Shown piece by piece: positions 14,732 through 21,844 of a stretch of DNA of 64,000 nucleotides; the first letter of the stretch is position 1, and each line of letters opens with the position of its first letter. The stretch covers positions 1,067,501 through 1,131,500 of the forward strand of contig NZ_CP093528.1 of the NCBI RefSeq assembly GCF_022682305.1, in the 5' to 3' direction. The notes under the pieces were generated by a model. The model did no database searches. It was not told the origin of the DNA and saw only the letters and a program-made list of their open reading frames with translations. Source of the DNA: Shinella zoogloeoides (GTDB taxonomy: Bacteria > Pseudomonadota > Alphaproteobacteria > Rhizobiales > Rhizobiaceae). The position numbers and the translations under genes were made by a program.

Positions 14732-15438
14732 TGGCCAAAACCTTCATCATCGCCGACCTGCACGGACGGCACGACCTGCTGCTCATGGCCATCGAACGCA
14801 TCGAGCAATCCAGCCACAGCGGCGGCACGGTCGTCTTCACGGGCGACTATGTCGATCGCGGCCCAGCCAGTCGGCAGGTAATCGAAACCCTCATGGCCGG
14901 ACCGCAGACGCCCCGCTGGAAGTGGGTATGCCTTCAAGGCAACCACGAGGAAATCATGCTGGCCGGCTGCATGGGCGTCCTGCACTGGTGGCTTCCAAAT
15001 GGCGGCGGCGCGACTCTGATTTCCTACGGAGCCGAGAACGGCGGAGACGCGCGCGAGGCGCTGAAGCTTGTTCCGAAAGAGCATCTTCAGTGGATCCGTG
15101 ACCTGCCGCTCTACTACGAGGATGCGCACCGCGTGTTCGTCCATGCCGGCGTTGACGAGACGCTCGACCTCGCCGATACGCCCTCAAAAGTCCTGCAATG
15201 GCACCTCTATGGCCGCGACTACCCGCACGGCTATCGCGGGAAGCACGTCGTTCACGGCCACGAGCAATACGAGGACGGCCCGGTTCTGAACGCCGACCGC
15301 TCGGATTTCGACACCCTCGCATGGTGGACGGGGCGGCTGGTTGTCGGCGTCTTCGACGATGACGTTCCGGGTGGACCTGTTTCGACGATCGAGATCAAGG
15401 GGCCGTCCATCCAGGAACTGCAGAAGGAGACCGCGTGA
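14731..15438 (+). CDS. Phage PPP-family serine/threonine phosphatase
   Basis: A 235-aa metallophosphatase with the complete PPP signature: IADLHG, GDYVDRG, GNHEE, FVHAG and VVHGHE. It is similar in layout to lambda protein phosphatase. ATG 14731 overlaps the preceding stop (TGATG); an in-frame TTG just upstream is less likely. Its substrate is unknown. It is the second metallophosphoesterase within 3 kb, but it belongs to a different subfamily from the HTH fusion. Confidence 0.85.
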   Translation: MAKTFIIADLHGRHDLLLMAIERIEQSSHSGGTVVFTGDYVDRGPASRQVIETLMAGPQTPRWKWVCLQGNHEEIMLAGCMGVLHWWLPNGGGATLISYGAENGGDAREALKLVPKEHLQWIRDLPLYYEDAHRVFVHAGVDETLDLADTPSKVLQWHLYGRDYPHGYRGKHVVHGHEQYEDGPVLNADRSDFDTLAWWTGRLVVGVFDDDVPGGPVSTIEIKGPSIQELQKETA

Positions 15439-16103
15439 TGGCTATACCGGAGTCGCAAAAACCTTATAACGAACTTGCCACCACCACCTTCGGCCCGCTC
15501 GAGAAGTATCGGCCGGCGAATGATAATGTGCCGGCAACGCATGTGGCGGCTGGCATGAGCGTGGACTCGGCCGGCAACATGCGGCCGATGCTTCCGCAGC
15601 CTGAATTCGACCGCGGCATCTACGTCGGGCTGAGACGTCCCCCGTCCACGGACAGCGGACATTTCCACGGCGACAACCCGCACATGGAGATGACGCCGGA
15701 GGATCGTCTGCCGCCCGGTCTCGCCCTCATGGCCGCAACCAATGGCTATATCTACCTCGGCTCGCCCTACAGCAAGTACGAGGCCGGCCACGATGCGGCG
15801 GCCCGCGTTGTTGCGGATGCTGCGGCATCTCTGATGCGGCGCGGCCTGGTTATCTACTCGCCGATTGCGCACGGCCATGCGGTCGCGGCTCATGGCCTGC
15901 CGCTCGAATGGGACTTCTGGAAGGCGCAATGCCAGCCGCTCATTGACGGGGCGTCCGGCCTGATCGTCCTCACCATGGACGGATGGCAGGAATCGGTCGG
16001 TCTGCAATACGAGATTGAGGAGTTCGTGCGGACCGGGCGGCCCATTCTGCACGTGTCACCGGCCTGGCTGGTGGCTAGTGAAGTGGGGAGGGTGGCGGCA
16101 TGA
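15438..16103 (+). CDS. DUF1937 protein (nucleoside 2-deoxyribosyltransferase-like) with N-terminal extension
   Basis: A 221-aa protein. Residues ~100-215 match DUF1937: YIYLGSPYSKYEAG, then a helix, GLVIYSPIAHGHAVA, LPLEWDFWKAQC, ASGLIVLTMDGW and a helix ending GRPILHVSP. This fold is related to nucleoside 2-deoxyribosyltransferases, which use an acidic nucleophile. The first ~95 residues look disordered and contain ANDNVP. It overlaps the upstream stop by one base and the downstream start by 4. Confidence 0.75.
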   Translation: MAIPESQKPYNELATTTFGPLEKYRPANDNVPATHVAAGMSVDSAGNMRPMLPQPEFDRGIYVGLRRPPSTDSGHFHGDNPHMEMTPEDRLPPGLALMAATNGYIYLGSPYSKYEAGHDAAARVVADAAASLMRRGLVIYSPIAHGHAVAAHGLPLEWDFWKAQCQPLIDGASGLIVLTMDGWQESVGLQYEIEEFVRTGRPILHVSPAWLVASEVGRVAA

Positions 16104-16453
16104 CCCACCAATTCTACGTCGGCCAGAAAGTGGCCTGCATCAATGCTACCTTCGCCCATGTCTCCATCGACCAGCAGATCCGAGAGGGCGAGGTCTACAC
16201 CGTCCGCGAGGTTCTGCCGTGGAAGAACTATGTCGATGGGGAATACATCGGCCTGCGGCTCGTCGAGATCGATCGCGGCGTCTGCGGTGAATACGGCGAC
16301 GTGGATCCACCATTCCATGCCCGTCGCTTCCGCCCGCTTGTGGCCGACCGCCTGGGTTCGCTCAGGGCGTTGCTTGTGCCGGGGCAACCGTTGGCGCCTG
16401 CGCCAGAGGAACCGCGCCGTAGGGCGCCAGTGAAAGAGGAGGAGAATGTGTGA
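16100..16453 (+). CDS. Hypothetical phage protein with SH3-like beta pattern
   Basis: A 117-aa protein: FYVGQKVACI, a short helix, REGEVYTVREVLPW, GLRLVEIDRG and FHARRFRPLV. This layout (a flow of strands ending in an RFRP-type motif) recurs in small phage proteins of unknown function. The C-terminal 35 residues are Pro/Glu-rich. It overlaps both neighbours. Confidence 0.6.
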   Translation: MTHQFYVGQKVACINATFAHVSIDQQIREGEVYTVREVLPWKNYVDGEYIGLRLVEIDRGVCGEYGDVDPPFHARRFRPLVADRLGSLRALLVPGQPLAPAPEEPRRRAPVKEEENV

Positions 16454-16602
16454 ACCGATGGTGCAGATACCTGCCGTACGCCCTAATCGTCTGGTTCGCC
16501 AAACATAAGCTGGAGCAATTCAAGACGGAGGCCGGTATTACAATGACCACCCCATTTTCAGGCGAGATCGTCGCCTTCCGCACAGAGGAGGAAAAGCCAT
16601 GA
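16450..16602 (+). CDS. 50-aa hypothetical protein
   Basis: GTG start overlaps the previous stop (GTGA) after a GGAGGAG SD, and the stop overlaps the dNMP kinase start (ATGA). It encodes a weakly hydrophobic N-terminus (WCRYLPYALIVWFAKHK) and a charged C-terminus. Supported by the two overlaps and the SD; no family recognised. Confidence 0.5.
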   Translation: MNRWCRYLPYALIVWFAKHKLEQFKTEAGITMTTPFSGEIVAFRTEEEKP

Positions 16603-17240
16603 CCCACGAACCACAGCTTGCCGCCCTCGGCGCGGCGATCGGGAAGTGGGGTACTGAAGACAGCGCGTCTGCCTACCAGCGCGATCACAGGCCCCACGCC
16701 GCCAACGACAACTACCCCCGCGTCGTTGCGCTCACCGGCGCGGCCGGCAGCGGAAAATCCACGGCAGCCGACTACCTGATCCGTCACCACGGCTATGAGC
16801 GCGTGAAGTTCGCAGGCCCTTTGAAAGCGATGCTGAAGGCGGCAGGCCTCACAGACAATCAGATCGAGGGCACGGACAAGGAGAAGCCGACGCGGTTGCT
16901 GCAAGGGAAGACGCCGCGGCACGCGATGCAAACCCTCGGCCATGAGTGGGGGCGCAATTGCATCGGGGAGGGGTTCTGGGTGTTCTTGTTTGAGCACGCC
17001 GCGCTTCAGATCGTCGATAATGGTGGCCGCGTAGTCGTAGACGACCTTCGCTTCCCCAACGAGGCGGCCGCAGTGCGCGCCCTGGGCGGCGTCATCATCA
17101 AACTGGAGGGCAGGGGCGGCATTTCCGGCGGGCACGAATCGGAAAAGGGCTGCGGCACTTGGGATGGCGTCATAGTCAATGATGGCGGCATGGTCGATCT
17201 CTACGCCGGCGTCGAGGAAGCTATCAGGAGGGCGGCGTGA
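16599..17240 (+). CDS. Deoxynucleoside monophosphate kinase (T4 gp1-like)
   Basis: A 213-aa P-loop kinase: Walker A GAAGSGKST near residues 47-55, KFAGPLKAML after it, and the gp1-type block VVVDDLRFPNEAAAVRALGG near 150. It would phosphorylate dNMPs for phage DNA synthesis. The first ~35 residues are an extension containing ANDNYP. It overlaps the upstream small gene by 4 bases. Confidence 0.85.
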   Translation: MTHEPQLAALGAAIGKWGTEDSASAYQRDHRPHAANDNYPRVVALTGAAGSGKSTAADYLIRHHGYERVKFAGPLKAMLKAAGLTDNQIEGTDKEKPTRLLQGKTPRHAMQTLGHEWGRNCIGEGFWVFLFEHAALQIVDNGGRVVVDDLRFPNEAAAVRALGGVIIKLEGRGGISGGHESEKGCGTWDGVIVNDGGMVDLYAGVEEAIRRAA

Positions 17241-17322
17241 GCGCGCCGCCGCTGTAGCTATCTGCTGCTGCAACACTAAGCCCCGCCAGTCAAACGATGG
17301 GGTTCACCATAAGAGGAGAGCG

Positions 17323-17646
17323 ATGCAACACGACAACGACAACATACCGGCCATCGACCGGCTCCTGACGCCAGAGGCCATTGCTGAGAGGATCACCGCT
17401 GCGAGTGGTGTTAGTATGTCGGCGCGCACTGTCTGGGAGAAAGCCAGACGGGTAGGTGTTTCAAGAAAGATAGGAAGAGCGATGCTCATCTCCATTGACG
17501 ACATACCGGAATTGCTCAAAGAGGAAAAAACGAAATGGCGAAGTTATTCAAACGAGGGAAGGTCTACTACTTCGGCGTCAGTCGCCCCGACGGATACCAC
17601 CGAGAAAGCACTGGCCTTACTTCGAAAAAGGAAGCTCAAGCGCTAG
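17323..17646 (+). CDS. Excisionase-like HTH protein
   Basis: A 107-aa protein with a winged-helix excisionase/MerR-type domain: LTPEAIAERITAASGVSMSA, then RTVWEKARRVGVSRKIGRAM and a wing ISIDDIPELL. The ATG at 17323 has SD AAGAGGAGAG. The N-terminus has a DNDNIP motif. The gene overlaps the integrase by 112 nt in another frame, a typical xis-int arrangement that couples their expression. Confidence 0.75.
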   Translation: MQHDNDNIPAIDRLLTPEAIAERITAASGVSMSARTVWEKARRVGVSRKIGRAMLISIDDIPELLKEEKTKWRSYSNEGRSTTSASVAPTDTTEKALALLRKRKLKR

Positions 17647-18623
17647 CTGAAGAGCGCGCCGCTCAAATAAGGCTGGCCGATCAGCGCGGCTTCGATGAAG
17701 AGAAGACGATAGCGGATGCGGCATACGCCTATCTGGCGGCAGGCAAGGACGGCAGGTTCCTTGGCCCCATCATCAAGAAGTGGGGGAAGCGCAAGCTGCG
17801 CGGACTAAAGCCGGAGTGGGTTCGTCAACACGCGAAGGATCTGTATCCAACCGCCTCTCCAGCCACATTAAACAGGCAAGTCCTGACCCCCGTGCAGGCG
17901 ATAGTGAATTTCGCCTATCAGGACGAGGACGGCCGGCAGATCAAGATCAAGCGATTCCCTGTCGACCCGAAAAAGAAAGAGGCCGTTGATGCTGAGTGGC
18001 ACGCCAAGTTCGCCGAGAAGTCAAAATCTCCAGGAATGACGGCCATGGCCCGGTTCATGTGGGAGACGGCGGCGCGCATCAGCGAGGCGTGCCGCGTCAC
18101 GGCGAACGATGTTGACCTAGAGGCGCGGACGGTAATGCTCACCAAGACAAAGACCAAGCCTCGCCTGACGCGCATCTCTCCAGTCCTCGCAGAAATGCTT
18201 CGGCCGCTGATGGCCGTCGACCCCAAAAGGAACCGGCAGAACAAGAAGAAGGTGAACGGCCTCTTCGGCTACGCAAGCCGGCACGCCGTGTATAATGGGT
18301 GGAAGTCCGTGTGTGACGATGCCGGCATCACATATGCGCCGCCGCACTCTGCTGGCCGCGTCACGTTCGCCACGGAGCTTGTTGTCCGACGCGGTATAGA
18401 CCCTGTTACCGCTGCACGCTTAGGTGGATGGGCCAGTCCAAAAGTGATGATGGATACGTACGCAAAGGCCGATCCGGCCCACGACGTCGTGGACGCCATC
18501 TTCGGCGAGAACGTCGAAAAAAGTGCACAAATCATGCACACGGAAGCATTGGAAAATGAAGAGGCTGATTTTATCAATGAAATCAGTGACTTGCAGGCAA
18601 AATCTGCCAGCAACCGCCCTTAG
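17535..18623 (+). CDS. Prophage tyrosine integrase
   Basis: A 362-aa tyrosine recombinase. An N-terminal arm-binding domain (AKLFKRGKVYYFGVSRPDGY) is followed by a core-binding domain (about 60-160) and a catalytic domain with AARISEA (Arg), the TKTKTKPRL hairpin (Lys), HSAGRV (His-x-x-Arg), LGGWASP (Trp in place of His) and DTYAKA (Tyr). It ends close to the tRNA-Ser junction, as expected for the enzyme that made it. All catalytic residues are present, so it is probably active. Confidence 0.9.
   Translation: MAKLFKRGKVYYFGVSRPDGYHRESTGLTSKKEAQALAEERAAQIRLADQRGFDEEKTIADAAYAYLAAGKDGRFLGPIIKKWGKRKLRGLKPEWVRQHAKDLYPTASPATLNRQVLTPVQAIVNFAYQDEDGRQIKIKRFPVDPKKKEAVDAEWHAKFAEKSKSPGMTAMARFMWETAARISEACRVTANDVDLEARTVMLTKTKTKPRLTRISPVLAEMLRPLMAVDPKRNRQNKKKVNGLFGYASRHAVYNGWKSVCDDAGITYAPPHSAGRVTFATELVVRRGIDPVTAARLGGWASPKVMMDTYAKADPAHDVVDAIFGENVEKSAQIMHTEALENEEADFINEISDLQAKSASNRP
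18591..18613. other. Imperfect inverted repeat at the integrase end beside the att site
   Basis: TTGCAGGCA and TGCCAGCAA form a 9-bp hairpin with one central mismatch and loop AAATC. It overlaps the integrase 3' end and abuts the tRNA-derived sequence, so it may be part of the attachment region or a weak 3' structure. No T-tract. Confidence 0.35.
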
Positions 18624-18658
18624 CAGGGGAGCGCCTTCGACCACTCGGCCACCTCTCC
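18617..18658 (-). pseudogene. 5' half of tRNA-Ser(GCU), attachment-site fragment
   Basis: On the minus strand, 42 nt read as the 5' half of a tRNA-Ser: acceptor strand GGAGAGG, D-arm GCCGAGTGGTCGAAGGC, and an anticodon arm with CTGCTAA (anticodon GCT). After the GGG of the anticodon stem the sequence departs from a tRNA: the stem is broken and there is no variable arm, T-arm or acceptor 3' strand. The integrase lies on the departing side, so this is read as attR. A full tRNA-Ser or its 3' half is expected at the left end of the prophage, outside the window. Confidence 0.8.
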
Positions 18659-18944
18659 GCTCGCGGTTTCAGTATGCGGCATGGACTGGGATTGCAAGGC
18701 TTTTTTCGACTTTCCGGCGAAGATTTTACAGCTTGTCCCCGGATGTCAGGAAGGGGAGGCGGTGCTTGCGAAAGCCGGATTTCCAGCGCGTTTTCGCGAG
18801 GTTTCTGCGGGATTTTTTCTTGCCTCACTCCGGCGGCCGGCGGTCCCTCCGGGGAGGCCGAATGAGGCCGTGCGGGCCTGCCTCATTTCCCGGTCGGGAT
18901 GATGGGGCCTTCTCGTGCCGAGCGATTCCCGGTGAAAGGAGACG
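18659..18944. other. Gap between tRNA-Ser fragment and second recombinase
   Basis: I see no convincing gene here. The minus strand next to the tRNA should hold the tRNA promoter. Around 18821-18890 the complementary blocks GCCTCACTC, AATGAGGC and GCCTCATT can form alternative hairpins, without a T-tract in the sense needed for the recombinase gene. Confidence 0.5.
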
Positions 18945-19859
18945 CTACTTCGTGGCGCCGCGGGCGGCTCGCTCGAGGATCGGCACGCAGATATCGAGGT
19001 CGCCGGAGGCCAGATGCGCATAGCGCATGGTCATCTGCAGCGTCTGGTGGCCGAGCCAGGTCTGGACGCGCCGGATGTCGATGCCGCCCTGGACGAGCCG
19101 GGAGGCGCAGGTGTGGCGTAGGATATGCGGAACCACGTCCGGCTCCGTCCCAAGCCCGACCTCCTGCTTCGCCTCGTTCCAGGCGGCCCGGAACTGCGCC
19201 TGGACGATGTTCGCGAACGGTCCGCGCCTTCGTCTCTCGCAAGCTCGGACGGCGGCCGATGCCCGTTCGGTAAGAGGGACGGAGCGACTCCTGCCGCTCT
19301 TCGTCAGCCAGAAGGTGACGCGTTCGCCCTGTATATCCTGCCAGCGAAGGCCGATGCCTTCGCCGAGCCGTGCGCCGGTATCGATGAGGAAGATGCAGAA
19401 TCGGCCGTAAAGATCGGATTTCTCCGAGATGGCCGCGAAAAGCCGCACTTCCTCTTCAGGCTCGAGAAAGCGGATGCGCCCCGCCTTTTCCTTGAGGCGC
19501 TTGAATTCCGGCAGGCTGCGGATATCGCCCATCTTGTAGGCCTTGCGCAGCAGCTTGCTCAGCGCGGCCATCTTCCTGTTGATCGTGGCATTGCTGTTGC
19601 CGCGCTGGCGCAGCCCGGCGACCAGCGTGTCCATCATCGCGTCGGTGAAGGCGGAAAACTCCGCGCCGAGCAGGATCTCATCGAGTTCGCCGATAAAAGA
19701 GGTCACATTGTATTTGTGGGAACCCGGTTCCCAGAGGATGTCCGCGTAACGGTCGAGAAGGGAGCGGAGGCGGGTGTGCCGGGCCGATCCCAGCCGCGTA
19801 TTGTCCTGAAAATCGTATTTGAGGCTGTACGTCCCAGCCAATCGGATGGATTTCCCCAT
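18945..19859 (-). CDS. Second tyrosine recombinase/integrase
   Basis: A 304-aa XerC/D-like recombinase without the long arm-binding N-terminus of the phage integrase. Catalytic residues: DTGARLGE (Arg), TKSGRSRSVPL (Lys hairpin), HILRHTCASRL (His-x-x-Arg), LGHQTLQ (His) and RYAHL (Tyr). It lies outside the tRNA junction, convergent with the prophage integrase and 150 bp from the end of a porin gene. It could be the remnant of another element or a host recombinase. No matching attachment repeat was found in the window. Confidence 0.85.
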   Translation of the reverse strand: MGKSIRLAGTYSLKYDFQDNTRLGSARHTRLRSLLDRYADILWEPGSHKYNVTSFIGELDEILLGAEFSAFTDAMMDTLVAGLRQRGNSNATINRKMAALSKLLRKAYKMGDIRSLPEFKRLKEKAGRIRFLEPEEEVRLFAAISEKSDLYGRFCIFLIDTGARLGEGIGLRWQDIQGERVTFWLTKSGRSRSVPLTERASAAVRACERRRRGPFANIVQAQFRAAWNEAKQEVGLGTEPDVVPHILRHTCASRLVQGGIDIRRVQTWLGHQTLQMTMRYAHLASGDLDICVPILERAARGATK

Positions 19860-19948
19860 GTCAACCCCTTCTGCGTGCAGATTGATCGCGTATTGGTTGC
19901 ATCTGAGGGTTGCGAAAGTACTGCGGATGCCCTCCCCATAAAGAGGGA

Positions 19949-19983
19949 GTTGAAAATGGAAAACCCGGCTTGAAAGCCGGGTT
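19949..19983 (-). terminator. Rho-independent terminator of porin gene 1
   Basis: On the minus strand a 10-bp stem AACCCGGCTT / AAGCCGGGTT (19962-19971 with 19974-19983) with a tiny loop is followed by TTTTCCATTTTC. It is 25 nt after the porin stop codon. Confidence 0.88.
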
Positions 19984-20008
19984 CCCGTTTTTGCGAAGCC
20001 AGACTGGC

Positions 20009-21145
20009 TTAGAAGTCGCGCTGCAGGCGGAGGAAGCCACGGGTGAAGTCTTCAGACTCACCGTCGACAGAGACGTTGTTGTAGTCAACCGTGCCGAGGA
20101 AATTCAGGCCGCTGACGACTTCGTAGCCAACGGTCAGACCAACGCGCCACATATCGCTGCCGCTGTAGAAGCCGCCCGGAAGACCCAGGCTCTTGGTGGC
20201 GGAGAAGGCGTTCGGGTTCAGATTGTCGAAGTACTGAACGGCGGGGGTGAACGTCAGCTTGTCCGTTGCCTTGAAGGCGTAGGAAGCAGCAACGGTCCAC
20301 TCGGAAGCAGTCCAGTAGTCGTTCGGGTCGGAAGCCCAGATGCCAGCGAGCTGGAGGGTGCCCGGACCAACGTCAGCCGACAGGATAGCGCGGATTGCGC
20401 CTTCGTCAGCCCAACCGTCGTAACCGCCGAGAACGTCGAGGTTCACGCCACCGAGCGAGAAGCCAACCGTACCGGCAACGCCGAGGTCATGATGCGTGCC
20501 GAGCGTTGCGTCGTCTGCGTCGTGTGCCTTGCCCGAGAGTTCGTCGAGCGAGATGCCTGCACGCCAGGTGCCGCCATCGTAGGTGTAAGCGATGGAGTCG
20601 AAGTTGGTGACGTTGCCGAGCGAGTCGGTTTCGCCGTTGATGCCGCTATCCCACCAGCTGTAGAAACGACCGACCTTGAAGCCGCCGAGTTCGATATAGG
20701 CTTCGTCGATGAAGAAGCTGTTGCTTTCGCTGCCGTAGAGATCGACCGACTCGCCCTCAAAGTCGGTAAGGCCGATGCCATGGCTGCCGGAAGCAGCTTC
20801 GATGTTCACGTAGCCACGGAGCGTGCCGAGTTCGGTGTCGCTGCGGGCGTCGAGGTTGATATCAACCAGGGTGTGAGCGTCCCAGTCCGAGCGATCGTTG
20901 TCCTTGCCCTGGAAGAGCGTGCCGATTTCGTCACGACCGAACGAGGTCTGGAAGCGAACGAAGCCGCCGATCTTGAGGCAAGTTTCGGTGCCCGGGATGT
21001 AGAAGAAGCCGGTGCCGAAGGCGTCGCAGACGCGAACGTATTCCATGGGTTCCGGTTCGGCAGCGACGATGGCGTCGGCGGCCTGTGCGCCGGAAACTGC
21101 TGCGAGAGCCGCAGCGGAGCCGATGAGAAGGCTCTTGATGTTCAT
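20009..21145 (-). CDS. Outer-membrane porin 1 (Porin_2 family, RopA/OmpIII-like)
   Basis: A 378-aa alphaproteobacterial general porin. Signal peptide MNIKSLLIGSAAALAAVSGA ends near AQA; the mature N-terminus has the family's paired Cys (VRVCDAFGTGF and ETCLKIGGF). Alternating beta strands and acidic extracellular loops follow, ending in Phe (LRLQRDF) as required for BAM recognition. ATG 21145 has SD GGAGGT. It is nearly identical to porin 2 in the first ~75 codons and in the barrel strands, and differs mainly in loops. Confidence 0.92.
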   Translation of the reverse strand: MNIKSLLIGSAAALAAVSGAQAADAIVAAEPEPMEYVRVCDAFGTGFFYIPGTETCLKIGGFVRFQTSFGRDEIGTLFQGKDNDRSDWDAHTLVDINLDARSDTELGTLRGYVNIEAASGSHGIGLTDFEGESVDLYGSESNSFFIDEAYIELGGFKVGRFYSWWDSGINGETDSLGNVTNFDSIAYTYDGGTWRAGISLDELSGKAHDADDATLGTHHDLGVAGTVGFSLGGVNLDVLGGYDGWADEGAIRAILSADVGPGTLQLAGIWASDPNDYWTASEWTVAASYAFKATDKLTFTPAVQYFDNLNPNAFSATKSLGLPGGFYSGSDMWRVGLTVGYEVVSGLNFLGTVDYNNVSVDGESEDFTRGFLRLQRDF

Positions 21146-21844
21146 TTCTGACCTCCAGTCAAAAACGGCCGGGCGTGCGTTCGGCACGCTGGAGATCAAC
21201 TTCTGGCGGACACTCTATATATATAAGGTGAGATCCGGCGGGCGATTTCGATGCCGGAAAATAGCATCTCAGAGTGGCATGGCAGTTTTCCCTCCCCAGG
21301 AAGAAGGGAAGCAAGCTGCGGGCCGCCGCTATATGGCGACGGCAGGGATTCGAGATGCATGCTCTTTTCGGCGCAAGGCCATGGCCGCGACTCGGTGTCG
21401 AATCGCAGGCCGGCAAGGGCGGCGATTCTCGCGCCCGGCACCATTTCATGAGAGAGAGGAATGCGGCTGCGGCCCGGAAAAAGGCCCACTCTGCCTCTTG
21501 AAGAACCGGTTTTGCCCCGTTCCTGCCGGGTTTGTGGCAGGGGGAATGTGGGGCGCGGCACTGCTAAGTGCCCGCTTCATAAGGATTTTTGTTAAGAATC
21601 TATAAACTTTTAGCTATCCGCTCGGCCATTTTGTGTCCTTTGCGCAACAGCGCTGTGCGAAGGCTGCCACAAATCCCGTCCTGTTTCAGTTTGGAGATTG
21701 CTTACCGGGGCGCGTCTTGTATTTTCAGCTTCGGAAGCAGGGGCGGTTGATCGTCCGCTTCCTGAACTTGGGGATGGGGCAGGGAACGCTGTCCTTCAGC
21801 AAAAAACCCAGACCCGTTTGAAACTTTTTGACTGGAGGTCAGAA
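21146..21844. other. 700-bp divergent region between the two porin genes
   Basis: No convincing gene. The outermost ~15 bp at both ends (the SD context GACTGGAGGTCAGAA) are mirror copies belonging to the porin inverted repeat. Near 21213-21230 is a TATATATATA stretch suited to a promoter for porin 1. Near 21585-21615 an AT-rich segment (TTGTTAAGAATCTATAAAC) may be the core promoter for porin 2. A small hairpin GGCACT / AGTGCC is at 21557-21572. A regulatory RNA is possible but not shown. Confidence 0.5.

Larger units (their letters stand above)
1..18658 (+). mobile_element. P2-like prophage, right portion, up to the tRNA-Ser junction
   Basis: The segment carries a P2-order tail module (tube, E/E', tape measure, U, X, D), a lysis cassette, cargo genes, an excisionase and a tyrosine integrase. 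It stops at a 42-nt piece of a tRNA-Ser gene. Most genes are on the + strand with 1-4 base overlaps. No terminase, portal, capsid, sheath, tail-fibre, CI or replication gene is visible, so the element continues to the left of the window. The right boundary is set by the tRNA fragment; the left boundary is unknown. Confidence 0.9.

Noticed and set aside
5893..18617. 14-nt identity CTGCCAGCAACCGC shared by the hairpin near 5894 and the integrase 3' end near 18604
   Set aside because: A few 14-mers shared by chance are expected in 64 kb, both copies are parts of different hairpins, and the first lies inside the prophage where an att repeat is not expected.
18681..18902. Open frame of 73 codons in the gap after the tRNA fragment
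   Set aside because: No SD, no family resemblance, and it lies in the expected tRNA promoter region with competing frames of equal length.
19125..19973. Open frame on + opposite the second recombinase
   Set aside because: Antisense to a gene with complete recombinase motifs; its translation is Arg/Ala/Glu-rich and without a recognisable domain.
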